Below are positions 24,576 to 32,141 of a stretch of 36,413 bases of DNA, one piece after another. The first letter of the stretch is position 1. Each line of letters begins with the position of its first letter. A program made the position numbers and the translations under genes. The notes under the pieces were generated by a model. The model saw nothing but the letters and a program-made list of their open reading frames with translations. It ran no database searches and was not told the DNA's origin. Origin of the DNA: an uncultured Gammaproteobacteria bacterium. GTDB lineage: Bacteria > Pseudomonadota > Gammaproteobacteria > Enterobacterales > Psychrobiaceae. The DNA lies in NCBI GenBank assembly GCA_937139475.1, contig CAKZQF010000238.1, positions 1 through 36,413 on the forward strand, written 5' to 3'.

Positions 24576-25631
24576 ATGAGCTACCCTGGCTACAACCCAC
24601 AATCAATCTGTATTTTGCGCTTATCGGCGATTGGCGATGTATGTAACAGTGTTGCTGCTGTTCAAGCGATTCAAAGGCGCTGGCCCGAAGCAAAAATCAC
24701 TTGGGTTATCGGCAAAGTTGAAGCCATGCTACTCAAGGATTTACCAGGAGTCGAGTTTGTCATTTTCGATAAACAAGCAGGCCTGCAAGGCTACAAGGAC
24801 CTTAAAGCCGCTTTAAAAGGACAACAGTTCGATGTGCTGCTACAAATGCAAGTCGCCCTTCGAGCAAGCCTGGCCACTTTGTGTATCAAAGCAAAATACA
24901 AAGTCGGGTTTGATAAAGTCCGTGCTAAAGAAGGCCAATGGCTATTTCGTAACCGCTGCATCCGCTCACAAGAAAATCCCCACGTGCTTGAGGGGTTTAT
25001 GGCGTTTGCTGAAGTTGTCGGTGTGACTGATTTAGAGCCGAGATGGGAAATGCCAATCCCAGCGCAAGATGAAGTGTGGGCCAGGGAGCAATTAGATCCT
25101 AAAAAGCGTACGCTCATTCTCAGCCCTGCTGCGAGTAAAGCTGAACGCAATTGGAACACCGAGGGCTATGCGAAAATGGTCGATTATGCCATTAACAGAG
25201 GCTGGGAAGTTATATTGTGTGGCGGACCAAGTGAGTTTGAAACCAACTTAGGCCATGAAATAGCGCAGTTATGTGAAAAGACACCAAAGAATTTAATTGG
25301 TAAAACATCATTAAAGCAAATGCTGGCGATCATAAAGCATGCAGACATGGTCATTGCTCCAGACACCGGTCCTGCCCATATGGCCACCACTGTTGATACG
25401 CCAGTTATTGGGCTCTATGCTCATAGTAATCCGGGGCGTACCGGTCCTTACCTATCTCAAAAATACGTTGTTAGTGTTTATGATCAACACATTGTCAGTC
25501 AACAACAGCGCCCAATTAATATGGTGAAATGGGGCAAACGCGCTAAAGGTGAAAAGCTCATGAATGACATTACCTTTAAGGCGGTTAAAGACAAATTTGA
25601 GACAATTATTTTAGAAAAAGAACTACTTTAA
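24576..25631 (+). CDS. GT9-family glycosyltransferase (LPS heptosyltransferase-like)
   Basis: 351 residues of the ADP-heptose:LPS heptosyltransferase family. The N-terminal motif is ILRLSAIGDVCNSVAAVQAI. The C-terminal donor-binding lobe contains ILCGGPSEFE and the signature VIAPDTGPAHMATTVDTPVIGLYAHSNPGRTGPY. It likely adds heptose to the Kdo-phosphate of the inner core; whether it is heptosyltransferase I (WaaC/OpsX type) or another family member is not clear from motifs. It is divergent to kdkA with about 120 bp between starts, and its 3' end overlaps the convergent cytidylyltransferase gene by 9 bp. Confidence 0.88.
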   Translation: MSYPGYNPQSICILRLSAIGDVCNSVAAVQAIQRRWPEAKITWVIGKVEAMLLKDLPGVEFVIFDKQAGLQGYKDLKAALKGQQFDVLLQMQVALRASLATLCIKAKYKVGFDKVRAKEGQWLFRNRCIRSQENPHVLEGFMAFAEVVGVTDLEPRWEMPIPAQDEVWAREQLDPKKRTLILSPAASKAERNWNTEGYAKMVDYAINRGWEVILCGGPSEFETNLGHEIAQLCEKTPKNLIGKTSLKQMLAIIKHADMVIAPDTGPAHMATTVDTPVIGLYAHSNPGRTGPYLSQKYVVSVYDQHIVSQQQRPINMVKWGKRAKGEKLMNDITFKAVKDKFETIILEKELL

Positions 25632-26015
25632 GTTTTTAACCACTTCAATCGTTTCAGTTGTTGAAACAGATGGTGTGCGCGGAAGGTAAACGACCTCACA
25701 AAGATGTTTTAAATGGTCAAACTTACCTTCCCAGTCATCACCCATTACCAACATGTCTGCATTGTGCTCTGTAATGTATTGCGCTTTTAGCTCTAAGGAC
25801 TCTTCAACAAATACTTCATCGACACAACGTAAGGATTTTAGTATATGAATGCGATCTTCTTGAGAATATATTGGGTTACGTGCCTTTTTACTGAAGTTTA
25901 ATGCATCAGATGAAACACCCACGATAAGATGACCGCCCAAAGCCCGAGCTCGTTCTAGAATATTTACATGGCCTACATGGAATACATCAAATGTTCCGAA
26001 AGTAATAATACGCAC
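25623..26015 (-). CDS. tagD: Glycerol-3-phosphate cytidylyltransferase (TagD type)
   Basis: 130 residues, the usual TagD length (B. subtilis 129). Nucleotidyltransferase motifs: GTFDVFHVGHVNIL (7-20, with the HxGH site), GDDWEGKFD (92-100), and RTPSVSTTE (113-121), corresponding to the RTxGISTT loop. It makes CDP-glycerol from CTP and glycerol-3-phosphate in the cytoplasm. The next gene on the same strand is a CDP-glycerol glycerophosphotransferase-like enzyme that would use the product. Closely related enzymes act on other alcohol or sugar phosphates, so the neighbour is part of the argument. Confidence 0.9.
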   Translation of the reverse strand: MRIITFGTFDVFHVGHVNILERARALGGHLIVGVSSDALNFSKKARNPIYSQEDRIHILKSLRCVDEVFVEESLELKAQYITEHNADMLVMGDDWEGKFDHLKHLCEVVYLPRTPSVSTTETIEVVKNLK

Positions 26016-26107
26016 AATCTAGCCCTTTACGAAATTAAACAGATAATCGTTCTTACACGAAGATTAGAGGCGAACATTATACTCATTAAAGTGGTGATAG
26101 AGAATAA

Positions 26108-27139
26108 TTAAAATTTCCAATATTTTAGCTTTTTACGCATTTTAAAATTACGTAATAAATTTAAAGGTTTGGGTTTCAATGCTTGAGTATCTTCTTTGAT
26201 GATTGCCGTTACCGCATCCAATATTCGCTTCGACGAAGCTCCGTCATGGTATGGATGCAACTCTTGAACATATTCAGCTAGATGGCCCTTGAGAGCATCA
26301 GGCGGAGATAACGCTTCAACAATCGATGCCTCCAGCTCATTACCTTTTGACATATCAATTAAATAGTCGCCTGGCTGTGAATTATTAAGCGTCACTACAG
26401 GCTTATCAAGCAGTGCAAATTCACCAATGATCGATGAGGTGTCTGATACTAAAATATCTGCAGCTTGTAGTAACGAGGCGACAGGTAGATTTTCGATAAT
26501 TTGATAATTATCACCGACAATTTCTTTGTACTTGGCAACCCACTGCGGATCCATTTTCGGATGAAACTTAACTAGCCACTGCCAGTCTTTTTCCGCAACC
26601 AATTGCTTAATATGTTCAAACAATTCTGGTGCCGCAGTAAGGGCTGGTGAAAACGTTGGTGCAAACAAGACCACTGGCTTATCGTTTTGGCCCTCCCATT
26701 GATACGGAGGACAGTTAAATAGCGGGTCTAACTTTGGCCAGCCAGTTTCCACCACATTAAAATAACCATGCTGCTTAGCTAACGCTTGGAAACGGCCTGT
26801 CGTCGCAGCCCCATGAGTACAATACAAATCAAAACAGCCACGGATCACAAAGTGACCTTTTTTCTTCCATTCCAGACCGTGAAACACCTGCACTTTTAAG
26901 CCAGGAATAAAGCTTGGCACCATATTTCCAGGCACATAGGTCGCCACCGGGTTAAACGCTATTGCAGTTGCTACATCGGTTGTGAATTGTTCATCATCAT
27001 TAAATTTACCTGTAGAGACCTCTTTGCCATAAACGAACCATAATACCTTACCGCCTCGTGCAAGAATTTGCTGCTGCAGCGGACGTAATATCTCAAAAGA
27101 ATAATCTTGAGCAATATAAAGTAAATGTGAGTTGTTCAT
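26108..27139 (-). CDS. CDP-glycerol glycerophosphotransferase-like enzyme (TagB/TagF family)
   Basis: 343 residues resembling the catalytic half of TagB/TagF. Seen in order: VFHGLEWKKKG (about 84-94), CTHGAATTGRF, VLFAPTF (about 157-163), WLVKFHPKMD (about 190-199), and the signature ADILVSDTSSIIGEFALLDKPVV (about 228-250). It would transfer glycerol-phosphate from CDP-glycerol onto a glycan or lipid acceptor at the inner-membrane surface. No transmembrane segment is seen, but the C-terminus is basic (KMRKKLKYWKF), which is typical of peripheral attachment. It sits between the Wzi-like gene (12 bp upstream) and tagD (92 bp downstream), probably in one operon. The acceptor is unknown. Confidence 0.83.
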   Translation of the reverse strand: MNNSHLLYIAQDYSFEILRPLQQQILARGGKVLWFVYGKEVSTGKFNDDEQFTTDVATAIAFNPVATYVPGNMVPSFIPGLKVQVFHGLEWKKKGHFVIRGCFDLYCTHGAATTGRFQALAKQHGYFNVVETGWPKLDPLFNCPPYQWEGQNDKPVVLFAPTFSPALTAAPELFEHIKQLVAEKDWQWLVKFHPKMDPQWVAKYKEIVGDNYQIIENLPVASLLQAADILVSDTSSIIGEFALLDKPVVTLNNSQPGDYLIDMSKGNELEASIVEALSPPDALKGHLAEYVQELHPYHDGASSKRILDAVTAIIKEDTQALKPKPLNLLRNFKMRKKLKYWKF

Positions 27140-27151
27140 TTTATTCAGCTC

Positions 27152-28597
27152 CTACCATTGCTTAGAAAAAGAAATGCTATTGAAACTATCGCCATAGAGA
27201 TCTTTACCGGCATACCAATGCAGCCCAAGGAACTGACCACGATAAACCCACTGATAGTCAGCTTTTAGGTAGTGGCCACGTTCATAATTGGGAATTGCAG
27301 TTGACTCGCTATATTCGTTTTTAATGGTGTGATACTCAAGGCGAAGCTGACTGTTACTTTCGAAATCTTTGCTATAGCCAACGCTAAAAACTTTGGCACC
27401 GATACCATCGTTAACGCGCTTTTCATCGCCCCACCAATGACCAATAACATGCCCATCATTACTGTATCCCTTTTGATATAAATGGTGGCTATACCAAGCA
27501 TCTTCAATATATTGCGCTGTCACATTTAGTGACTCGGTAGGTGATAAATACGGGATAAATACGCCAACGGTATATGCTTTGTTGCCCAGTTTATACGCCT
27601 TGAAATCATTGGTATCTTCGCCAGCGATTTCAACTATCAAACTATAAGGATTTTCACCCCAATCTAAGTCCATTCGACTGGCGATTGAGGCTTGCTGGTT
27701 ACCAAACTCTTTATTGCAATCTATTAAATCAGATGCACCGCCACAGTTGTCTGAGCTTACAGGGTCTATTATCGCCTGCCACACATCACTTAAGCTGACT
27801 CTACCGCGAGCACCGCCACCAAATTGCATGGTTCGGTTGCCAGACACTGTCCACCAATCGGTTAATTGCGCACTCAAGTGCATCGTTAAATGCCCCGGTT
27901 TGCCGCGTGAGGTTTCGCCATCAAATACGATACCATCAACAGACTCTAATTCACCAAAGCCCAATTCATACATGATGTTCCAGTCAGTAATAGGCTCAAC
28001 ATTAGAGAGTGTTAGGCCAAGCATAGGTTTAGCTTGGGTAGATACTAATTGAGAACTGCCCTGAAGTGGCGATAACCAGTGCTCGCGATAGCCTAAATCG
28101 AGCTGTAAATAACTGCCACCAACAGACACGAATGAGCCATGGCCAGAAAACTTTTCTTCATCGCTATAGCCGCCACCAGCATTAAAAATCACATACTCAT
28201 TGGGTTGCCAAAAAGCCGTTGCTTGCACATCAAAAAGGCTTTCGGTTGTTACACCGCGCGCATTGTGCAAACTCTTTTCATTGGAATTACTAAGACGTAG
28301 TTGTGATTGAAAGTGAGTAACCCCTGCCGTGGTTTTATAACGTTCAATATAGCGGTTAATACGTTGGTATAGTGCTGGGTGAGACGACTTAACCTTATCT
28401 AAATAGCTCACCAGTGAGGCGATATGATAAGGCTTTTTTAAAACCGGGTAGCCAGTAATTGTTACCAACCGATCAACTTCAAGTTCAAAGGCACTATTTT
28501 GTTTGAGTGGTAAATACGGAGAAACGGCTGCATTAACCGTCATCGGTGCGGCTACAACCGCAGCAAAAATAGCACTTAAAAGAAAACTAAACTTCAT
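27152..28597 (-). CDS. Capsule assembly Wzi-family outer-membrane protein
   Basis: 481 residues from the ATG at 28597 (GGAA 6 nt upstream); an ATG four codons earlier has no ribosome binding site. Signal peptide MKFSFLLSAIFAAVVAAPMTVNA (split for reading: hydrophobic core 4-17, cleavage near 23). An N-terminal helical part includes SPYLPL and the segment ending INRYIERYK. Alternating strands follow, with the Wzi-typical LDLGYREHWLSPLQGSSQL and the C-terminal aromatic SFSKQW of a beta-barrel. Wzi in E. coli is an outer-membrane lectin that anchors K30 capsule. It is the first gene of a group with glycerol-phosphate transfer enzymes, pointing to an exported surface polymer. Confidence 0.85.
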   Translation of the reverse strand: MKFSFLLSAIFAAVVAAPMTVNAAVSPYLPLKQNSAFELEVDRLVTITGYPVLKKPYHIASLVSYLDKVKSSHPALYQRINRYIERYKTTAGVTHFQSQLRLSNSNEKSLHNARGVTTESLFDVQATAFWQPNEYVIFNAGGGYSDEEKFSGHGSFVSVGGSYLQLDLGYREHWLSPLQGSSQLVSTQAKPMLGLTLSNVEPITDWNIMYELGFGELESVDGIVFDGETSRGKPGHLTMHLSAQLTDWWTVSGNRTMQFGGGARGRVSLSDVWQAIIDPVSSDNCGGASDLIDCNKEFGNQQASIASRMDLDWGENPYSLIVEIAGEDTNDFKAYKLGNKAYTVGVFIPYLSPTESLNVTAQYIEDAWYSHHLYQKGYSNDGHVIGHWWGDEKRVNDGIGAKVFSVGYSKDFESNSQLRLEYHTIKNEYSESTAIPNYERGHYLKADYQWVYRGQFLGLHWYAGKDLYGDSFNSISFSKQW

Positions 28598-28749
28598 TAA
28601 CAATTCCATAGTCAGGGAGATGATTCCTAAGGGAAAGCATCATATCAAAGCTGATAGGGTTTCTCTATGTTATACAAAACATAACGGCTACATTTATTAA
28701 TTAAAACTTGATAGTATGTGCCGATAAATAAACAGAACTAAGGCACATC

Positions 28750-29241
28750 ATGCACAGCAGAGCAATTTACCCGGGTACTTTTGATCCGGTAACTAACGGC
28801 CACCTTGATCTTATTGAACGGGCCGCAAAAATGTTTAAACACGTGGTGGTTGGTGTAGCAAATAGCCCAAGTAAAAAGCCATTATTTAATCTTGAGGAAC
28901 GTGTCACGCTAGCCGAAGATGTCACTGCACATTTAAGCAATGTCTCTGTGGTTGGATTTTCAGGATTACTGGTGGATTTTGCTAAAGAACAAGATGCCAC
29001 TATTTTAATTCGTGGCTTACGTGCGGTTTCTGACTTTGAGTATGAATTTCAATTAGCCAATATGAACCGACGCCTAGATCCGAACCTGGAAAGTGTCTTT
29101 TTAACCCCAGCAGAAGAAAACTCTTTTATCTCTTCAACGCTAGTTAAGGAAGTTTCTCTACACGGTGGCGATGTTAGCCAATTCGTTCCCAAGCTCGTAT
29201 CCCAAGCTATTGCAAAACAATTAGTTAGTAATAAAAAATAA
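28750..29241 (+). CDS. coaD: Phosphopantetheine adenylyltransferase
   Basis: 163 residues (E. coli CoaD 159). Nucleotidyltransferase with YPGTFDPVTNGHLDL (7-21, TNGH at 15-18) and the C-terminal ISSTLVKEV motif. It catalyses the penultimate step of coenzyme A synthesis, transferring AMP to 4'-phosphopantetheine. In E. coli coaD directly follows waaA; here the envelope genes lie between. The convergent mutM gene starts its 3' end 7 bp later. coaBC further right supplies an earlier step of the same pathway. Confidence 0.98.
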   Translation: MHSRAIYPGTFDPVTNGHLDLIERAAKMFKHVVVGVANSPSKKPLFNLEERVTLAEDVTAHLSNVSVVGFSGLLVDFAKEQDATILIRGLRAVSDFEYEFQLANMNRRLDPNLESVFLTPAEENSFISSTLVKEVSLHGGDVSQFVPKLVSQAIAKQLVSNKK

Positions 29242-29248
29242 ACCGCAC

Positions 29249-30061
29249 TTATCGCTTCTGGCATTGCGGGCAAAATACACTTGCTCGCTGCCCTAGTTTC
29301 ACTTCTTCTAAAATAGATTCACACTTAAGGCACTTTTCACCGCCGCGACCATAAACATACAACGATTGTGCAAAGTATCCCGGCTTACCATCAGTTTGGC
29401 TAAAGTCTTTAAGGGTTGTGCCCCCTTGCTTTATTGCCGCAGCTAATACCTCTTTAATGACATCAGTGAGCAGCTTTAGCTTTTTCTTAGTGATTTTATT
29501 AGCGGGGGTTTGCGGGTGTATCCCGGTTAAAAAGAGCGACTCATTGGCATAGATATTCCCCACTCCAACCACGACTGGGTTATCCATAATAACCTGTTTA
29601 ATTGGTGCTTTGCGTTTGGCGCACATGGCAATCAGATGCTCACTATTAAAGTCGTCTGTGAGCGGCTCAGGGCCAAGCTTACTAAAAACACTATGCTCGA
29701 CACCTATTTCACTAAATAACACCGCACCGAATCGTCTAGGGTCATTTAAACGCAGCACTTTATTGCCAACGGCGATGTCCACATGATCATGCTTCTTCAA
29801 CTCAACCGTTTTATCGATAACCCGTAAACTGCCGGACATTCCCAAATGAATAATAATATCGCCAGCACCTGTTTCGATAACAAGGTATTTAGCTCGGCGA
29901 GAGATTGCATTAATACGCTGACCAACTAAGGCTTCTAGCTCACGTTTAGGAATATCCCATCGCAGTTTCGGCGTACGAATAACAACATCACTAATCACTT
30001 TGCCATCAAGGTGTGCGCTAACACCCATGCGGCTCACTTCAACTTCAGGTAACTCAGGCAT
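29249..30061 (-). CDS. mutM: Formamidopyrimidine-DNA glycosylase (8-oxoguanine repair)
   Basis: 270 residues (E. coli MutM 269). Starts MPELPEVEVSRMGV, in which Pro2 is the Schiff-base nucleophile and Glu3 and Glu6 assist. Later motifs are LGMSGSLRV, NDPRRFGAV, and VVGVGNIYANESLF (helix-two-turn-helix). The C-terminal zinc finger has cysteines in CLKCESILEE and CPQCQKR. It removes 8-oxoguanine and nicks the abasic site. A small unknown gene begins 3 bp upstream of its start, so the two probably share a transcript. Confidence 0.98.
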   Translation of the reverse strand: MPELPEVEVSRMGVSAHLDGKVISDVVIRTPKLRWDIPKRELEALVGQRINAISRRAKYLVIETGAGDIIIHLGMSGSLRVIDKTVELKKHDHVDIAVGNKVLRLNDPRRFGAVLFSEIGVEHSVFSKLGPEPLTDDFNSEHLIAMCAKRKAPIKQVIMDNPVVVGVGNIYANESLFLTGIHPQTPANKITKKKLKLLTDVIKEVLAAAIKQGGTTLKDFSQTDGKPGYFAQSLYVYGRGGEKCLKCESILEEVKLGQRASVFCPQCQKR

Positions 30062-30064
30062 GCC

Positions 30065-30499
30065 TTATTCCAACGTTGCTAAGATGGCAGGCGATACTCG
30101 CCAGCTTTGCTGCTTAATAATATCTGTTACTAATCCAGCTTGAGGCTGTACCCAGTAGCGGTTTGGTTGCTCATTACCAGCCAGCCATACCATCACCCGA
30201 TAACCTGCTTCATCTGGTGGTGTTTCAAGGGTTATTTCCCCCTGAAGCGCTAACCAATTGTCAATAACAGACGTCACTTTCTCACTAGATAACGACTCTG
30301 ACGGTGTAACTCGCCACGTACGCCCTATCGAGAACTTTGGCTGTTCTAATGTGAGAATAGTGCTTTGCTCTGGCAAAATTGGCGTAATGTCACCTTCGGC
30401 ATTTTCAATCAGCTTATCTCCCATTAAATTGAAGATAATAATCATGCCCATGCAGGCAAAGATTAATACATTGTTCCAACCACGCTTAGTTAAACCCAC
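30065..30499 (-). CDS. Unknown membrane-anchored protein upstream of mutM
   Basis: 144 residues. After a basic MGLTKRGWNN start there is one hydrophobic segment (about 11-27, VLIFACMGMIIIFNLMG), then a soluble, probably periplasmic domain of about 115 residues. It includes WRVTPSESLSSEKVTSVIDNWLALQG and a Trp-rich beta-type end, NRYWVQPQAGLVTDII. I recall similar hypothetical proteins next to mutM in Alteromonadales but no function. Its stop is 3 bp from mutM, so translation may be coupled, yet nothing in it suggests DNA repair. Confidence 0.75.
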   Translation of the reverse strand: MGLTKRGWNNVLIFACMGMIIIFNLMGDKLIENAEGDITPILPEQSTILTLEQPKFSIGRTWRVTPSESLSSEKVTSVIDNWLALQGEITLETPPDEAGYRVMVWLAGNEQPNRYWVQPQAGLVTDIIKQQSWRVSPAILATLE

Positions 30500-30634
30500 T
30501 GCTTGTCCTTATCAACTCTTGTTGGCTTGAGTTTACTAAATAAAATGGATGTGTGGAACTACACTCAGTAAAACGCCGTTCCTTGCCCTCCACCCCTCGC
30601 CCTAACGCCTATGTCCATTTAGTTATGAACATAA

Positions 30635-30660
30635 AAAAACCCAGCCGAGGCTGGGTTTTT
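30635..30660 (-). terminator. Terminator of rpmBG
   Basis: Perfect 11-bp stem AAAAACCCAGC / GCTGGGTTTTT with loop CGAG, 24 bp past the rpmG stop on its strand. Its A/T flanks would also work on the other strand. Confidence 0.9.
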
Positions 30661-30683
30661 ATCACGTTTAAAGTCGCTATCAA

Positions 30684-30836
30684 TTACTTGATTTTAGCTT
30701 CTTTGTACATAACGTGCTTACGTACGATTGGGTCGTACTTTTTAAGTTCTAGCTTTTCAGGCATAGTACGTTTGTTTTTGTCAGTCGTGTAGAAGTGACT
30801 GCTAGCACTTGATACTAATTTAATTTTATCGCGCAT
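30684..30836 (-). CDS. rpmG: 50S ribosomal protein bL33, zinc-free (C-) type
   Basis: 50 residues from the ATG at 30836, starting MRDKIKLVSSASSHFYTTDK and ending HVMYKEAKIK; E. coli bL33 has 55, the difference being the first few residues. No cysteine is present, so this is the C- form that needs no zinc. An AAGGAG lies about 6 nt before the start. It is 11 bp downstream of rpmB in the conserved rpmB-rpmG operon, and a terminator follows. Confidence 0.97.
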   Translation of the reverse strand: MRDKIKLVSSASSHFYTTDKNKRTMPEKLELKKYDPIVRKHVMYKEAKIK

Positions 30837-30847
30837 TTTCTAACTCC

Positions 30848-31084
30848 TTAAACCTTTTCACCACGAGCACGCATTTCAGCTAATACAGCGTCAATACCTT
30901 TCTTATCGATAATACGCATACCTTTAGTAGTAAGGCGTAATTTAACGAAACGGTTTTCACTTTCAACCCAAAAACGGTGAGTGTGAAGGTTTGGTAAGAA
31001 ACGACGACGCGTGTGGTTTTTAGCGTGCGATACGTTGTTACCTGTTACTGGACGTTTTCCAGTTACTTGGCATACTTTAGACAT
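30848..31084 (-). CDS. rpmB: 50S ribosomal protein bL28
   Basis: 78 residues, the same as E. coli L28. MSKVCQVTGKRPVTGNNVSHAKNHTRR and FLPNLHTHRFW are diagnostic. The strong GGAGG lies 6 nt before the ATG. It is the first gene of rpmBG; the leader contains a long hairpin (31131-31164) and a candidate promoter further upstream. Confidence 0.98.
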   Translation of the reverse strand: MSKVCQVTGKRPVTGNNVSHAKNHTRRRFLPNLHTHRFWVESENRFVKLRLTTKGMRIIDKKGIDAVLAEMRARGEKV

Positions 31085-31130
31085 GAATGTCCTCCAAAAA
31101 ATATTTCTACGAGCTCGAGCTGTACGTTTG

Positions 31131-31164
31131 CCTCATTTGGCCTATGCTCGCTGCACAAATGAGG
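31131..31164 (-). promoter_or_regulatory. Candidate hairpin in the rpmBG leader
   Basis: CCTCATTTG (31131-31139) is the exact complement of CAAATGAGG (31156-31164), with a 16-nt loop. It lies 47-80 nt upstream of the rpmB start, inside the predicted leader, so it could be a ribosomal-protein autoregulation site or a stability element. Confidence 0.4.
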
Positions 31165-31183
31165 GCCGCATGCTATCAATGAC

Positions 31184-31212
31184 AACATACGCCTGATACA
31201 AATAATGTTCAA
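31184..31212 (-). promoter_or_regulatory. Candidate sigma-70 promoter of rpmBG
   Basis: On the minus strand TTGAAC (31212-31207), a 17-bp spacer and TATGTT (31189-31184). The match is moderate; it would start transcription near 31177, ahead of the leader hairpin. Confidence 0.35.
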
Positions 31213-31296
31213 AAAAGAGGCTATCTGAATCCCCATATTAGGGAAGAAAGGAGCTACGCTCTCAAAAACGCGGCTATTCTATCAGAAAAAAATCAA

Positions 31297-31971
31297 TTAA
31301 AGTAGACCATGATCGGCAAAAGAATAGGGAGTATTACTGCCAATGATAAAATGATCTAAAACCGTGACGTCGATCAACGATAACGCTTCCCTGATACGAC
31401 TGGTTATCCGGCGATCTGCATCGCTAGGTTCCGCAATACCTGAAGGGTGATTATGGCTTAAAATAATTGCAGCCGCATTATATTTTATAACCTCCCTGAC
31501 GATCTCTCTTGGGTAAACGTTAGCCGCATTGATTGTGCCACGAAATAATTCTTGCGCGCAAATTAACCGATGTTGGTTATCTAGGTACAACACCATAAAG
31601 ACTTCATAAGCTAAATCACGCAGCTGAGCCGTCAGGTAATCTGCGGTGGCACTGGAATTAGTTAATGTGACAGGTCGCGCCAATTGGTGTTGATAATGTC
31701 GCCGGCTCATTTCAAGCACAGCTTGTAGCTGCACATACTTTGCAGGTCCAAGCCCTAACTCCTGACAAAACTCTTGCTCAGACGCTTTAAGCAAGCTGCT
31801 AAGGCCATTAAAGCTCACCAGCAGACGCTGGGCTAGCTCAACGGCAGAACACCCTTTAATACCAGTGCGTAGAAAAATGGCCAATAGCTCAGCGTCCGAC
31901 AGCGCTTTGGCGCCCTGCCCTAACAGTTTCTCTCGCGGCCTCATCGAATCCGGCCAATCTTTTATCGACAT
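31297..31971 (-). CDS. radC: RadC family JAB/MPN-domain protein
   Basis: 224 residues from the ATG at 31971, which has a perfect GGAGG 6 nt upstream; E. coli RadC has 222. The frame stays open 35 codons further, but that part lacks similarity. An N-terminal helix-hairpin-helix region (about 15-100, ELLAIFLRTGIKG, LGLGPAKYVQL) precedes the JAB1/MPN metalloprotease-like domain with ILSHNHPSGIAEPSDAD, the zinc-binding H-x-H-x(10)-D motif. Once thought a repair gene, its role is unresolved. It lies between rpmB and coaBC as in E. coli. Confidence 0.96.
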   Translation of the reverse strand: MSIKDWPDSMRPREKLLGQGAKALSDAELLAIFLRTGIKGCSAVELAQRLLVSFNGLSSLLKASEQEFCQELGLGPAKYVQLQAVLEMSRRHYQHQLARPVTLTNSSATADYLTAQLRDLAYEVFMVLYLDNQHRLICAQELFRGTINAANVYPREIVREVIKYNAAAIILSHNHPSGIAEPSDADRRITSRIREALSLIDVTVLDHFIIGSNTPYSFADHGLL

Positions 31972-32141
31972 CAACACCTCCAATGATAATAAGAGATTCA
32001 AGCCATCGAAGACAAAGCCAGCAGAGCAAAACAAATAAGACACTTTCGAAAAACTTGAGCAATTATTATGGAACAAAATCGAGAGTTCGCCGCATTTTGT
32101 GATATCGTATGGCGCAATTATTCATAAAGCTTTTACCAATC

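Noticed and set aside
31972..32076. 35-codon upstream extension of radC
   Set aside because: The internal ATG at 31971 has a perfect GGAGG at correct spacing and fits family length.
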